14,584 nucleotides of DNA from JABDJZ01 sp047611125 (GCA_047611125.1 JBLFXH010000065.1:1-14584), one strand, 5' to 3'; shown: positions 7,532 to 14,504, counted from the stretch's first letter. Notes: generated from the sequence alone by a model not told the origin. A program made the numbers and translations.

Positions 7532-8112
7532 GACACGCTCTGATTCTGCTTCTGGCCTTCTTTGTCGCCGCCTGTGTGGGCGATCACTCCGAGACCGTGG
7601 ATATCGCCGCCAACTACGACGCCTTCGGCGAAGTCATTTCGCCTGTGGATGCGGTACCGGTTCAGGCGGTTGTGGCCGACGCCGCCATGTTGCTCGGGAA
7701 GCCTGTCAAGATGGAAGGACGCATCACGGAAGTCTGCCAAGGCATGGGATGCTGGCTGTCCTTCCAGATCGTTGACGGTCCTCTCGTCCGAATCGACGTC
7801 CCGCGGGACGAGGACGGCGAGTATGTCTATACCTTCCCGAAAGACGCCTCAGGGCGCCGCGCCATCATCTCAGGAGTCCTGACTGAAGGCTTGGCCGACC
7901 ACCACGCAGAAGGAGACATGGACGGCATGGATCACGAGGCCGAAGGTGACATGGGCGGCATGGAGCACCACGCCGACGGTGACATGGACGGCATGGAGCA
8001 CCACGCCGACGAGGCCGCCGAAGGCCACGACGAGGCCGAGACCCGCGTCTTGAATCAATCTGTTTACACGCTGACGGCTACGGGCGCGCTGATTGAGCGC
8101 GTCCGGGCCTGA
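7528..8112 (+). CDS. DUF4920-like lipoprotein with a His/Met/Asp repeat, inside the nuo operon
   Basis: A 194-residue exported protein. Residues 1-16 are a lipoprotein signal peptide (MRH, a hydrophobic core, then VAAC with Cys16 as the lipidated residue), so it should be anchored in a membrane facing the periplasm. Residues 30-115 fit DUF4920, a small beta-rich family common in Bacteroidota: YDAFGEVI, GKPVKMEGRITEVCQGMGCWLSF (written here in two overlapping family blocks) and YVYTFPKDASGRRAIISGVL. Cys70 and Cys75 of CQGMGCW are the family's conserved pair. At residues 125-171 an insertion of 11-residue repeats, H-[HE]-A-[ED]-G-D-M-[DG]-G-M-[DE], precedes the final strand (TLTATGALI). It is rich in His, Met, Asp and Glu, and a copper, zinc or similar metal role is plausible but unproven. 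The ATGA overlap couples it to nuoF, and nuoG follows 16 nt later. No function in complex I is established for this family. Confidence 0.85.
   Translation: MRHALILLLAFFVAACVGDHSETVDIAANYDAFGEVISPVDAVPVQAVVADAAMLLGKPVKMEGRITEVCQGMGCWLSFQIVDGPLVRIDVPRDEDGEYVYTFPKDASGRRAIISGVLTEGLADHHAEGDMDGMDHEAEGDMGGMEHHADGDMDGMEHHADEAAEGHDEAETRVLNQSVYTLTATGALIERVRA
7900..8010 (+). repeat. 33-nt in-frame tandem repeat, about 3.4 units
   Basis: Units are at 7900-7932, 7933-7965 and 7966-7998, with a partial unit at 7999-8010. Units 1 and 3, and units 2 and 3, each differ at only 4 of 33 bases, so the array expanded fairly recently. It encodes the metal-ligand-rich segment of the DUF4920 lipoprotein. Being a multiple of three, it can change copy number without breaking the frame. 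Confidence 0.85.
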
Positions 8113-8128
8113 ACGAGAGCAAGAACAC

Positions 8129-9844
8129 ATGCCATCCGTAACGATAGACGGCCAGACGTTCGAATTTGAGGGACGTCCCGGACTGCTCCAGTTCTGCCTG
8201 GATCATGGTCTTGAGGTGCCGCACTTTTGCTACCACCCGGCTATGTCGGCTCCCGCCAACTGTCGCCAGTGTCTGGTGGAGGTAGGTACACCCGAGATGG
8301 ATCGGGCTACCCGCCAGCCGCGCCTGGATGATGACGGGAATCCAGTAATCCGGTTCTTCCCCAAGCTGCAGACGTCCTGCACCATGGAGGTCACCGATGG
8401 CATGGTGGTCAAGTCCCAGAGGTCCAGCGAGGCTGTGGAGCGCGCCCAGAAGGACAACCTGGAAATGCTCCTCATCAACCATCCGCTGGACTGCCCGATT
8501 TGCGATCAGGCGGGTCATTGTCCGTTGCAGATCCAGGCCTACAAGTACGGTCCGGAAGGCTCCCGCTTCGAGTTTGAGAAGGTGAACAAGCCGAAGCACA
8601 TCCCGCTGGGCCCGCAGGTCATGCTGGACGGCGAGCGTTGCATCAATTGCACGCGCTGCGTCCGGTTTACGAGCGAGATCTCAGAGAGTCACCAGCTGAC
8701 CATCATTGAGCGGGGAGTCAAGAACTATCCGATGACGCCACCAGGGGTCTCGTTCGACGAGCCCTACTCGATGAATGTCATCGATATCTGTCCTGTCGGC
8801 GCGCTGACCTCACGGGATTCGCGCTTTAAGGCCCGCATCTGGGAGATGTCCCGTACGGCCTCCGTGACCACCGGTGGCGCCAACGGCAACAACTGTTTCT
8901 ATTGGGTCAAGGACAACCAGGTCATGAAGGTCACGCCTCGGGATAATCCGAGTGTGAACGAATACTGGCTGCCCGACGAGGAGCGACTGGACTACCATCG
9001 CTTCAACGACAATCGGCCTGCCGGCCCTGCCATCGGCGGAGTCAACGCCGACTGGAATGCTGCCTACGATGCGGCGGCCTCCGTCCTCAAGGGAGTAGAT
9101 GGCGCACGCATGGTATTCCTGGGCTCAGCCTACGCCACCGTTGAGGACAACTACCTCCTCATGAAGCTGGCCGCCTCCCTAGGAGCGGACACTCCCACCT
9201 ACGTCCCACACGTTGAGAAGGGCCACGGTGACGATTGGTTGCGCACCGATGACCGCACGCCCAATACGGAGGGCTGTGAGCGCCTCCAGATGAAGGCCAC
9301 CGGCAGCGGGCTTGCCGCCCGTTTGGACGCCGGCGAAATAGACGTGCTCTACGTGCTAGAAGAGGACCCCGTTGCCGCGGGCCTCGCCACGGCCGACCAG
9401 TTGGCTAAAGTGAAGGTGATCCTTCACGCCTACAACACGACTAATCAGACGGTGCCAGTAGCCGATGTCTGTCTGCCCGCTGCAACCGTAGTGGAGACCG
9501 TCGGCACCTTCGTGAATCAGAAAGGTCATGCACAACGTGTCCGGCCCGCCAAGGCCATCAAGGGCATGAATCGCACCCTGATGATGGAGGTCGGAAAGAG
9601 TCGAGCTGACCTGCACGGCACGCCTTTCGATCGCTGGCACGACGAATCCAATCTTGTAGACTGTCAGCCGGGATGGGTCTCCCTCCCTGCTGTCGCGATC
9701 CGCCTTGGGCATGCGATGGACTATCGAGGACCTAAGTACATCATGCGCGAAGTCGCCGATTCGATTGACGCCCTCGGGGGCGCCACGTATGCGGCGATGG
9801 GAGAGCAGGGTGTCCGACTCGAAGATGTCGGCGCTGCAGTCTAA
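8129..9844 (+). CDS. nuoG: NADH-quinone oxidoreductase subunit G, compact form
   Basis: A 571-residue iron-sulfur subunit (Nqo3/75 kDa) that carries electrons from NuoF/NuoE toward NuoB. Ligands visible: N1b [2Fe-2S] Cys34, Cys45, Cys48, Cys84; N5 His118, Cys122, Cys125, Cys131 (H-x3-C-x2-C-x5-C); N4 Cys171, Cys174, Cys177, Cys221 (CINCTRC and CPVGAL). Where some bacteria have the extra N7 site (CxxCxxxC), this protein has TTGGANGN at residues 247-254, and the later Cys position reads YWLPDE, so N7 is absent. The C-terminal molybdopterin-type domain is short but keeps the DVCLPAATVVETVGTFVNQ signature. It is shorter than NuoG of E. coli or Thermus. The ATG at 8129 is chosen because conserved beta-strand 1 starts there; a TTG at 8093 would overlap the upstream gene. 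Confidence 0.95.
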   Translation: MPSVTIDGQTFEFEGRPGLLQFCLDHGLEVPHFCYHPAMSAPANCRQCLVEVGTPEMDRATRQPRLDDDGNPVIRFFPKLQTSCTMEVTDGMVVKSQRSSEAVERAQKDNLEMLLINHPLDCPICDQAGHCPLQIQAYKYGPEGSRFEFEKVNKPKHIPLGPQVMLDGERCINCTRCVRFTSEISESHQLTIIERGVKNYPMTPPGVSFDEPYSMNVIDICPVGALTSRDSRFKARIWEMSRTASVTTGGANGNNCFYWVKDNQVMKVTPRDNPSVNEYWLPDEERLDYHRFNDNRPAGPAIGGVNADWNAAYDAAASVLKGVDGARMVFLGSAYATVEDNYLLMKLAASLGADTPTYVPHVEKGHGDDWLRTDDRTPNTEGCERLQMKATGSGLAARLDAGEIDVLYVLEEDPVAAGLATADQLAKVKVILHAYNTTNQTVPVADVCLPAATVVETVGTFVNQKGHAQRVRPAKAIKGMNRTLMMEVGKSRADLHGTPFDRWHDESNLVDCQPGWVSLPAVAIRLGHAMDYRGPKYIMREVADSIDALGGATYAAMGEQGVRLEDVGAAV

Positions 9845-9858
9845 CCACACTAACATGC

Positions 9859-9875
9859 CTGGGGCTCGGCCCCAG
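9859..9875 (+). other. Stem-loop 5 nt before the nuoH start
   Basis: CTGGGGC (9859-9865) pairs perfectly with GCCCCAG (9869-9875) around a TCG loop, giving a 7-bp GC-rich stem. It fills half of the 36-nt nuoG-nuoH gap and sits directly over the ribosome-loading region. No T-run follows, so it is not a simple terminator. A role in lowering nuoH translation or in mRNA processing is inference. Confidence 0.45.
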
Positions 9876-9880
9876 AATCA

Positions 9881-10915
9881 ATGGAACTAGCCTGGTACTG
9901 GACGGCAGCTGTTGCCTTCCTGATCATCAACTTCCTTCTCGTCTCGGCCTCGGTGCTGGTCTACGCGGAGCGTAAGGTTTCCGGGTACATCCAAGCGCGG
10001 CCAGGACCCAACCGGGTTGGTCCGTTCGGCTTCCTGCAACCGTTCGCCGACGTTCTCAAGCTGGTTCTCAAGGAGAACATTGTCCCGCTGACGGCCAATC
10101 CGTTCGTGCACTCGCTTGCACCCACCCTGATGGTCATCATCGCGATGGGCGCCGGTGGTCTGATCCCGTTTGCCCGCGGCGTCGTGATCGCAGACATGGA
10201 GGTCTCGGCCTTGGTTCTGCTGGCGCTGACCTCCATTTCGGTCTACGGTGTCACCCTAGCAGGCTGGAGTTCGAATTCGAAGTACTCGCTCCTGGGTGGC
10301 CTGCGGTCCTCAGCGCAGATGATTTCCTACGAGCTCTCAATGGGCCTGTCGGTCTTGTCTGTGGTCCTTCTGACGGGTTCGCTGAACCTGGTTGAGATGG
10401 TCGAGGCGCAGCAGGTTGGCTGGGGCTTCTTCGGCTGGAATATCTTCCGCAATCCCATCGGCGCGATCATTTTCATCGTGACGGCCTTCGCTGAAACGAA
10501 CCGAACTCCGTTTGACCTCCCCGAAGCGGAGCAGGAATTGGTGGGTGGTTACCACACGGAATACTCGGGCATGAAGTTCGGGATGTTCTTCTTGGCTGAG
10601 TACGTCAACTTCTTCGTGGCATCGTTCTTCATAGCCACCCTTTTCTTCGGCGGCTATCTGCTTCCGTTTGAGCCGGTCATCATTGGTGTATTCCCTGGCC
10701 TGGCGGACTCGATCCTGCTGATGGTCCTACAGATCCTGACCCTGTTGGTCAAGGCCGGGTTCTTCGCATTCCTGTTCATCTGGGTGCGATGGACCCTTCC
10801 GCGATTCAAGTATCAGCAGCTAATGGTGCTCGGGTGGAAGATTCTCCTACCGTTGGCACTGGTCAACGCAATGGTTATCGCCCTCGTTCTCGTCCTTCTG
10901 GACACACTCTTTTAG
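9881..10915 (+). CDS. nuoH: NADH-quinone oxidoreductase subunit H
   Basis: A 344-residue polytopic membrane subunit (Nqo8/ND1) that forms the membrane side of the quinone channel and starts the proton-transfer chain. It has about eight hydrophobic helices. Signatures: YAERKVSGYIQARPGPNRVG near residues 28-47 and FLQPFADVLKLVLKEN after it; FAETNRTPFDLPEAEQELVG from residue 203, followed by GYHTEYSGMKFGMFFLAEY; and RWTLPRFKYQQLMVLGWK near the C-terminus. In many genomes nuoI comes next. Here the next gene, 6 nt on, is rpe, so nuoI-N must lie elsewhere if the complex is complete. The start is set by a hydrophobic helix 1 that begins right at Met. Confidence 0.97.
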   Translation: MELAWYWTAAVAFLIINFLLVSASVLVYAERKVSGYIQARPGPNRVGPFGFLQPFADVLKLVLKENIVPLTANPFVHSLAPTLMVIIAMGAGGLIPFARGVVIADMEVSALVLLALTSISVYGVTLAGWSSNSKYSLLGGLRSSAQMISYELSMGLSVLSVVLLTGSLNLVEMVEAQQVGWGFFGWNIFRNPIGAIIFIVTAFAETNRTPFDLPEAEQELVGGYHTEYSGMKFGMFFLAEYVNFFVASFFIATLFFGGYLLPFEPVIIGVFPGLADSILLMVLQILTLLVKAGFFAFLFIWVRWTLPRFKYQQLMVLGWKILLPLALVNAMVIALVLVLLDTLF

Positions 10916-10921
10916 GGTCTA

Positions 10922-11596
10922 ATGCCCATCCTGGCCCCCTCCATCCTTTCTGCAGACTTCGGTCGCCTGGAGCCTCATTGTCGGGAGGCTGTGGAGGCGG
11001 GGGCGCAGTGGCTGCACTTGGACGTGATGGACGGGCACTTCGTCCCGAACATCACCATTGGCCCGCTAATCGTCAAGGCACTCAGGCCACTGGCCACAGA
11101 GACCGGCGCCCTCCTGGACGTCCACCTTATGATCGATAAGCCGGAACGCTATGTTCAGGCCTTTGCCGACGCAGGGAGCGACATCCTTACCGTTCATGTC
11201 GAGGCAACCACGCATCTGCACCGCACCATCCAGGCTATCAAGCAGGCAGGCATGAAGGCCGGTGTGACTCTGAACCCGGCCACCCCCCTGAATAGCATTG
11301 AGGAGGTCATCGGAGACGTTGACCTGGTACTCATCATGAGCGTCAACCCAGGCTTTGGCGGACAGAGCTATATCCCCGGGAGTACTTCGAAGATCAGACG
11401 GCTGCGAGAAATGCTGGATAGCGTGGATTCGGCAGCTTACTTGGAAGTGGATGGGGGCGTCAGGCCGTCAAACGTCAACGAGGTCGTGGAAGCCGGAGCA
11501 GATGTGATCGTCGCCGGGAGCGCGGTCTTTGGTGGCACGGGAGATGTAGCCGCAAATGCCGGCGCGTTCCGCCGCGCCTGGTCCACATTCGCATGA
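10922..11596 (+). CDS. rpe: Ribulose-phosphate 3-epimerase
   Basis: A 224-residue TIM-barrel enzyme that interconverts ribulose 5-phosphate and xylulose 5-phosphate in the pentose phosphate pathway, in the cytoplasm. It opens with APSILSADFGRLE. Metal and catalytic residues are visible: His32 and Asp34 in LHLDVMDGHFVPN, His68 in DVHLMI, and Asp177 in EVDGGV. SVNPGFGGQ and the phosphate-binding VAGSAVFG complete the family pattern, and the length is normal. It starts 6 nt after nuoH and overlaps the following SDR gene by 4 nt (ATGA), so it is most likely transcribed with the nuo genes. That pairing has no obvious metabolic logic beyond central carbon and NADH supply. Confidence 0.96.
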   Translation: MPILAPSILSADFGRLEPHCREAVEAGAQWLHLDVMDGHFVPNITIGPLIVKALRPLATETGALLDVHLMIDKPERYVQAFADAGSDILTVHVEATTHLHRTIQAIKQAGMKAGVTLNPATPLNSIEEVIGDVDLVLIMSVNPGFGGQSYIPGSTSKIRRLREMLDSVDSAAYLEVDGGVRPSNVNEVVEAGADVIVAGSAVFGGTGDVAANAGAFRRAWSTFA

Positions 11597-12462
11597 ACCA
11601 AATTGAAGGAAGCACCTGCGTGATTACGGGTGCCAACGCCGGCATCGGCAAAGCCACGGCCATTGAGATGGCCCGCATGGGAGCTCGCGTTGTCATGGTC
11701 TGCCGCAACCGAGAGCGCGGGAGACAGGCGCTCGTCGAAGTGTGTCAGGCGTCGGGCAGTTCTGCGGTCGACCTGATCATTACCGATCTCTCGGTTCAGC
11801 AAGAAGTCCATGACCTCGCCGCCCGCATCGCAGGCGAGTACCCGCAGGTGGACGTTCTCGTGAACAACGCTGGACTCTTTCGGAAGAAGCGAGAGGAAAC
11901 GGCCGACGGGCTGGAAACCACGTTCGCCGTGAACCACATGGCCTACTTCATTCTCACGCTCGGCCTCATCGAGACGTTGAAGGAGAGCGCACCGGCGCGC
12001 ATCGTCAACGTGGCCTCGAGTGCCCACAATGGCAACAAAATCGATTTTGACGACCTACAGGGCACCCGGAAATTTAGTGGTTGGAAGGCCTACGGCAGGT
12101 CCAAATTGGCGAACGTCTTGTTCAGCTACGAATTGGCCCGCCGGCTGGATGGAACGGGTGTTACCGCTAACGTTCTGCATCCGGGCGTGGTCGCGTCCCA
12201 GTTTGGACGTTCGGGGAACGGCTTGCTGAGTCTGATCTGGTCGGTGGGCGGCAGATTTATGAAGACCCCCAAGGACGGCGCGCGCACTTCAGTATATCTG
12301 GCGAGCTCCCAGGATGTGGACGGGGTGACTGGAGGCTACTTCGAGAACGAAAAGTCTGCTCGCTCGTCTAGAGAGTCGATGGACAAAGAGATGGCTGCGC
12401 GGCTATGGGAAGAGAGTCTTCGACTTGCTGGTTACGACCACGACCCGCTTCCGCGGCGCTGA
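11593..12462 (+). CDS. Short-chain dehydrogenase/reductase, retinol-dehydrogenase-like
   Basis: A 289-residue Rossmann-fold NAD(P)-dependent oxidoreductase. The cofactor loop TGANAGIG is at residues 12-19, and VMVCRNRERG (Arg after strand 2) suggests NADP(H) preference. NNAG is at 91-94 and Asn114 in AVNHMAYF. The active-site serine is in NVASSAH (142-143), and Tyr167/Lys171 are in YGRSK. The closest well-known group is the retinol dehydrogenase/WW-oxidoreductase-like branch (NVASSAH, LHPGVV). In bacteria the substrates of this branch are mostly unknown, so none is assigned. It starts within the rpe stop (ATGA) and its 3' end overlaps the M23 gene by 58 nt. Confidence 0.9.
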   Translation: MNQIEGSTCVITGANAGIGKATAIEMARMGARVVMVCRNRERGRQALVEVCQASGSSAVDLIITDLSVQQEVHDLAARIAGEYPQVDVLVNNAGLFRKKREETADGLETTFAVNHMAYFILTLGLIETLKESAPARIVNVASSAHNGNKIDFDDLQGTRKFSGWKAYGRSKLANVLFSYELARRLDGTGVTANVLHPGVVASQFGRSGNGLLSLIWSVGGRFMKTPKDGARTSVYLASSQDVDGVTGGYFENEKSARSSRESMDKEMAARLWEESLRLAGYDHDPLPRR

Positions 12463-13277
12463 TCCTGCTTCTGCTGGCTCTGGCCACGCCCTACAACTCG
12501 CGGGCTCAGGAAGACTGCTTCGATAATGCCTTCTGTCTTGAGGGCGTCCGCAGCGGGGATGGTGAAGTGGCCATTCGCATCCGCAATCTGCTATACGGCT
12601 CCATTACGATGCGTCTCCAGATGGAACTGGAGAATCTCTCGGCAGACCAGGACCTGCCCATCGTGGTAACGCTCCCGGGGGCCCTTACAGTCCAGCCGCT
12701 TCGCCTCCGTATCGAAGACCAGTACGAACGGTGGGGTTACCGATTCGACGCTAAGTGGATCATGGGTACCCTCGCCGCCGACCACGACGACGGCACCACC
12801 TATGGCCTGCCGTTTGATCGCGGCGCCGAGAGGCTCGTGGGCCAGGGCTACAACGGAAGCACCACGCATACGGGTAAGAACGCCCTAGATTTCGAGATGC
12901 CAGAAGGCACCAAAATCAGAGCTGCCCGCGAGGGCGTGGTGGTCGAAACCGAGGACAGCTTTCGCGTTGGGGGGCCTGACCAGTCGCTAAAGACCCGTGC
13001 CAACTTCGTCAAGGTGCAGCACGAAGATGGGACGATCGCCAACTATGTGCACCTGCTCCATCGAGGGGTGCGTGTCCGCTTAGGTCAGCGGGTCAGGCGG
13101 GGCGAGGTCATTGGCGCCTCCGGAAACACGGGCTTCACTACCGGTCCGCACCTTCATTTCGAGGTCTACGGCATTACTGCAGACCTGGAACGAGAGACCA
13201 TACCCGTGCACTTTCTCACGACCCATGGGCGCGAGGTCCTGCTAGAGGGTGGGCGCTACACCAGCCCAGCCTCCTGA
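12405..13277 (+). CDS. Secreted M23 family metallopeptidase (LytM domain)
   Basis: A 290-residue protein with an apparent Sec signal peptide: a basic n-region, the hydrophobic ALILLLLALAT, and a likely cut after Ala34 (NSRA before QEDC). Residues 36-130 look like a beta-rich domain with two nearby cysteines (Cys38, Cys44). The C-terminal half is an M23/LytM zinc peptidase: His155 and Asp162 (HTGKNALDF), His216 (YVHLLHRG), and His249-x-His251 (GPHLHFEV). All metal and catalytic positions appear present, so it may cut peptidoglycan cross-links. It could also be a regulatory LytM protein, but those usually lose ligands. The ATG at 12405 overlaps the SDR gene by 58 nt; it is kept because without it the signal peptide loses its start and no other ATG fits. 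Confidence 0.88.
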   Translation: MGRESSTCWLRPRPASAALILLLLALATPYNSRAQEDCFDNAFCLEGVRSGDGEVAIRIRNLLYGSITMRLQMELENLSADQDLPIVVTLPGALTVQPLRLRIEDQYERWGYRFDAKWIMGTLAADHDDGTTYGLPFDRGAERLVGQGYNGSTTHTGKNALDFEMPEGTKIRAAREGVVVETEDSFRVGGPDQSLKTRANFVKVQHEDGTIANYVHLLHRGVRVRLGQRVRRGEVIGASGNTGFTTGPHLHFEVYGITADLERETIPVHFLTTHGREVLLEGGRYTSPAS

Positions 13278-13288
13278 ACAGCGGCAGT

Positions 13289-13302
13289 CAGCCGCGCGGC
13301 TG
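13289..13302. terminator. Palindrome between convergent M23 and htrA genes, possible two-way terminator
   Basis: CAGCCGCGCGGCTG is a perfect 14-nt palindrome, 11 nt after the M23 stop and 4 nt beyond the htrA stop on the other strand. It can form a 5-bp GC-rich stem with a GCGC loop from either transcript. There is no T-run on either side, so a terminator role rests on position only. Confidence 0.35.
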
Positions 13303-13306
13303 GTAG

Positions 13307-14422
13307 CTACTCCTGGCTACTGCCCAACCGCATAGTCAGGTTGGCGAGTTGCCCGTCGCGGCGAACACTGAAGAGCAATCGATCGCCGGGCCGAAAATCG
13401 TACAGCCGGGCCGCAAAGTCGGTCTGGTTCGCAATCGCCTCACCCTGAACGGCCACGATTACGTCGTAGGGCAGGAATCCAGCCTGGTCGGCCGGGGAGC
13501 CCGGCGACACATCCTCCACGAAGACACCTTCCACGGTGGATAGTGTCAGGGCTCTGGCGATGCGCGGCGTCACGTTCCGTCCAGTGAGGCCCGTGTAGTA
13601 GGATCGATCCACAAAGCCTTTGTCCTTGAGCTCTGCCACGACGCGGACTACTCGGCCAACCGGCACGGCAAATCCAATCCCGACGGACCCTCCGGTTTGG
13701 CTGATGATGGCCGTATTGACTCCAATCACTTCCCCAAGCGCATTGATGAGCGGACCACCGGAGTTGCCCCGGTTGATGGCGGCGTCCGTCTGGATCATGT
13801 CGCGATAAAGCCGCCCTTCCTGAGGGGCGAGGTCTCTTCCGGTGGCACTCACCACCCCAACGGTCACCGTGGGATCCGAGGCCTCAAAGAGCCCGAATGG
13901 GTTTCCGAGCGCGATGCACCACTCGCCCACGATGGGATCGGAGATGTCTTCAAGACTCAGATACTCCAGCGGCCCTTCCGGACTGACCTTCAGCAAGGTC
14001 AGATCGGAAGCCGGGTCGGTACCCACCAACTCGGCCCGCAGCTTCTGGCCATTCGGAAAGGCCACCGTGATCACGTCACCCTGACCCGCTACGTGGTCAT
14101 TGGTTACTACGTAGCCGTCTGAGGAAACCACAAATCCTGACCCGACCCCCTGCACCTGTCGCTCGCGAATCTGCTGACGCTGGCCGCCAAAGAAGAAGTC
14201 GAAGAACGGATCGGCAAACGGATCCTGGTAGCGAACCCGTTGAACCACACTGATGGAAACCACTGCGGGAGAAGCAGTCTGGACTGCCCGTGTGATGGCG
14301 TTCTGACGGCTGGAGCCGATGTCATCTGCGGCCCCGACCTCCTGAGACTGGACGGGCTGTTGGCAGCCGGCGCTGAGTAGGATCAGCGGGATCAACATCG
14401 AGAAGCGGGTCACTCTGAGCAT
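13307..14422 (-). CDS. HtrA/Deg family serine protease, lipoprotein, one PDZ domain
   Basis: A 371-residue S1C protease for envelope protein quality control. The N-terminus is a lipoprotein signal (hydrophobic MLIPLILL, then LSAGC with Cys20), so the enzyme is probably lipid-anchored in the periplasm rather than soluble. The catalytic triad is complete: His110 (TNDHV), Asp140 (ASDLTLL) and Ser221 (GNSGGP). A Phe-rich loop (PFFDFFFGG, residues 72-80) sits in the LA-loop position. A single PDZ domain covers about residues 275-368, as in DegS or HtrA2, instead of two as in DegP/DegQ. AAGGA lies 9 nt before the ATG, one of the few Shine-Dalgarno-like sequences here. It converges on the M23 gene and diverges from an amidohydrolase gene with an 82-nt shared upstream region. 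I call it htrA-like and give no symbol, because degP/degQ/degS cannot be told apart safely. Confidence 0.94.
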   Translation of the reverse strand: MLRVTRFSMLIPLILLSAGCQQPVQSQEVGAADDIGSSRQNAITRAVQTASPAVVSISVVQRVRYQDPFADPFFDFFFGGQRQQIRERQVQGVGSGFVVSSDGYVVTNDHVAGQGDVITVAFPNGQKLRAELVGTDPASDLTLLKVSPEGPLEYLSLEDISDPIVGEWCIALGNPFGLFEASDPTVTVGVVSATGRDLAPQEGRLYRDMIQTDAAINRGNSGGPLINALGEVIGVNTAIISQTGGSVGIGFAVPVGRVVRVVAELKDKGFVDRSYYTGLTGRNVTPRIARALTLSTVEGVFVEDVSPGSPADQAGFLPYDVIVAVQGEAIANQTDFAARLYDFRPGDRLLFSVRRDGQLANLTMRLGSSQE

Positions 14423-14477
14423 CCGTGATTTTCCTTGGTTCGATCCCCTTACGAACGATTCGGCAGAGAGTTGTCCC

Positions 14478-14485
14478 TAGATTTG
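14478..14485 (+). promoter_or_regulatory. Perfect TAnnTTTG -7 element before the final gene
   Basis: TAGATTTG matches the Bacteroidota -7 box exactly and is 19 nt before the ATG at 14505, implying a leader of only about 12-15 nt. A good TTG at -33 is not evident at the usual spacing; GATTCG at 14457-14462 is the nearest weak candidate. No matching box is seen for htrA on the opposite strand in this 82-nt gap. Confidence 0.45.
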
Positions 14486-14504
14486 CGTCCATACCCTCCC
14501 GCCC

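Noticed and set aside
8093..8128. Upstream TTG start for NuoG
   Set aside because: It would overlap the lipoprotein gene and add 12 residues before the first conserved strand; the ATG at 8129 aligns with NuoG numbering in other species.
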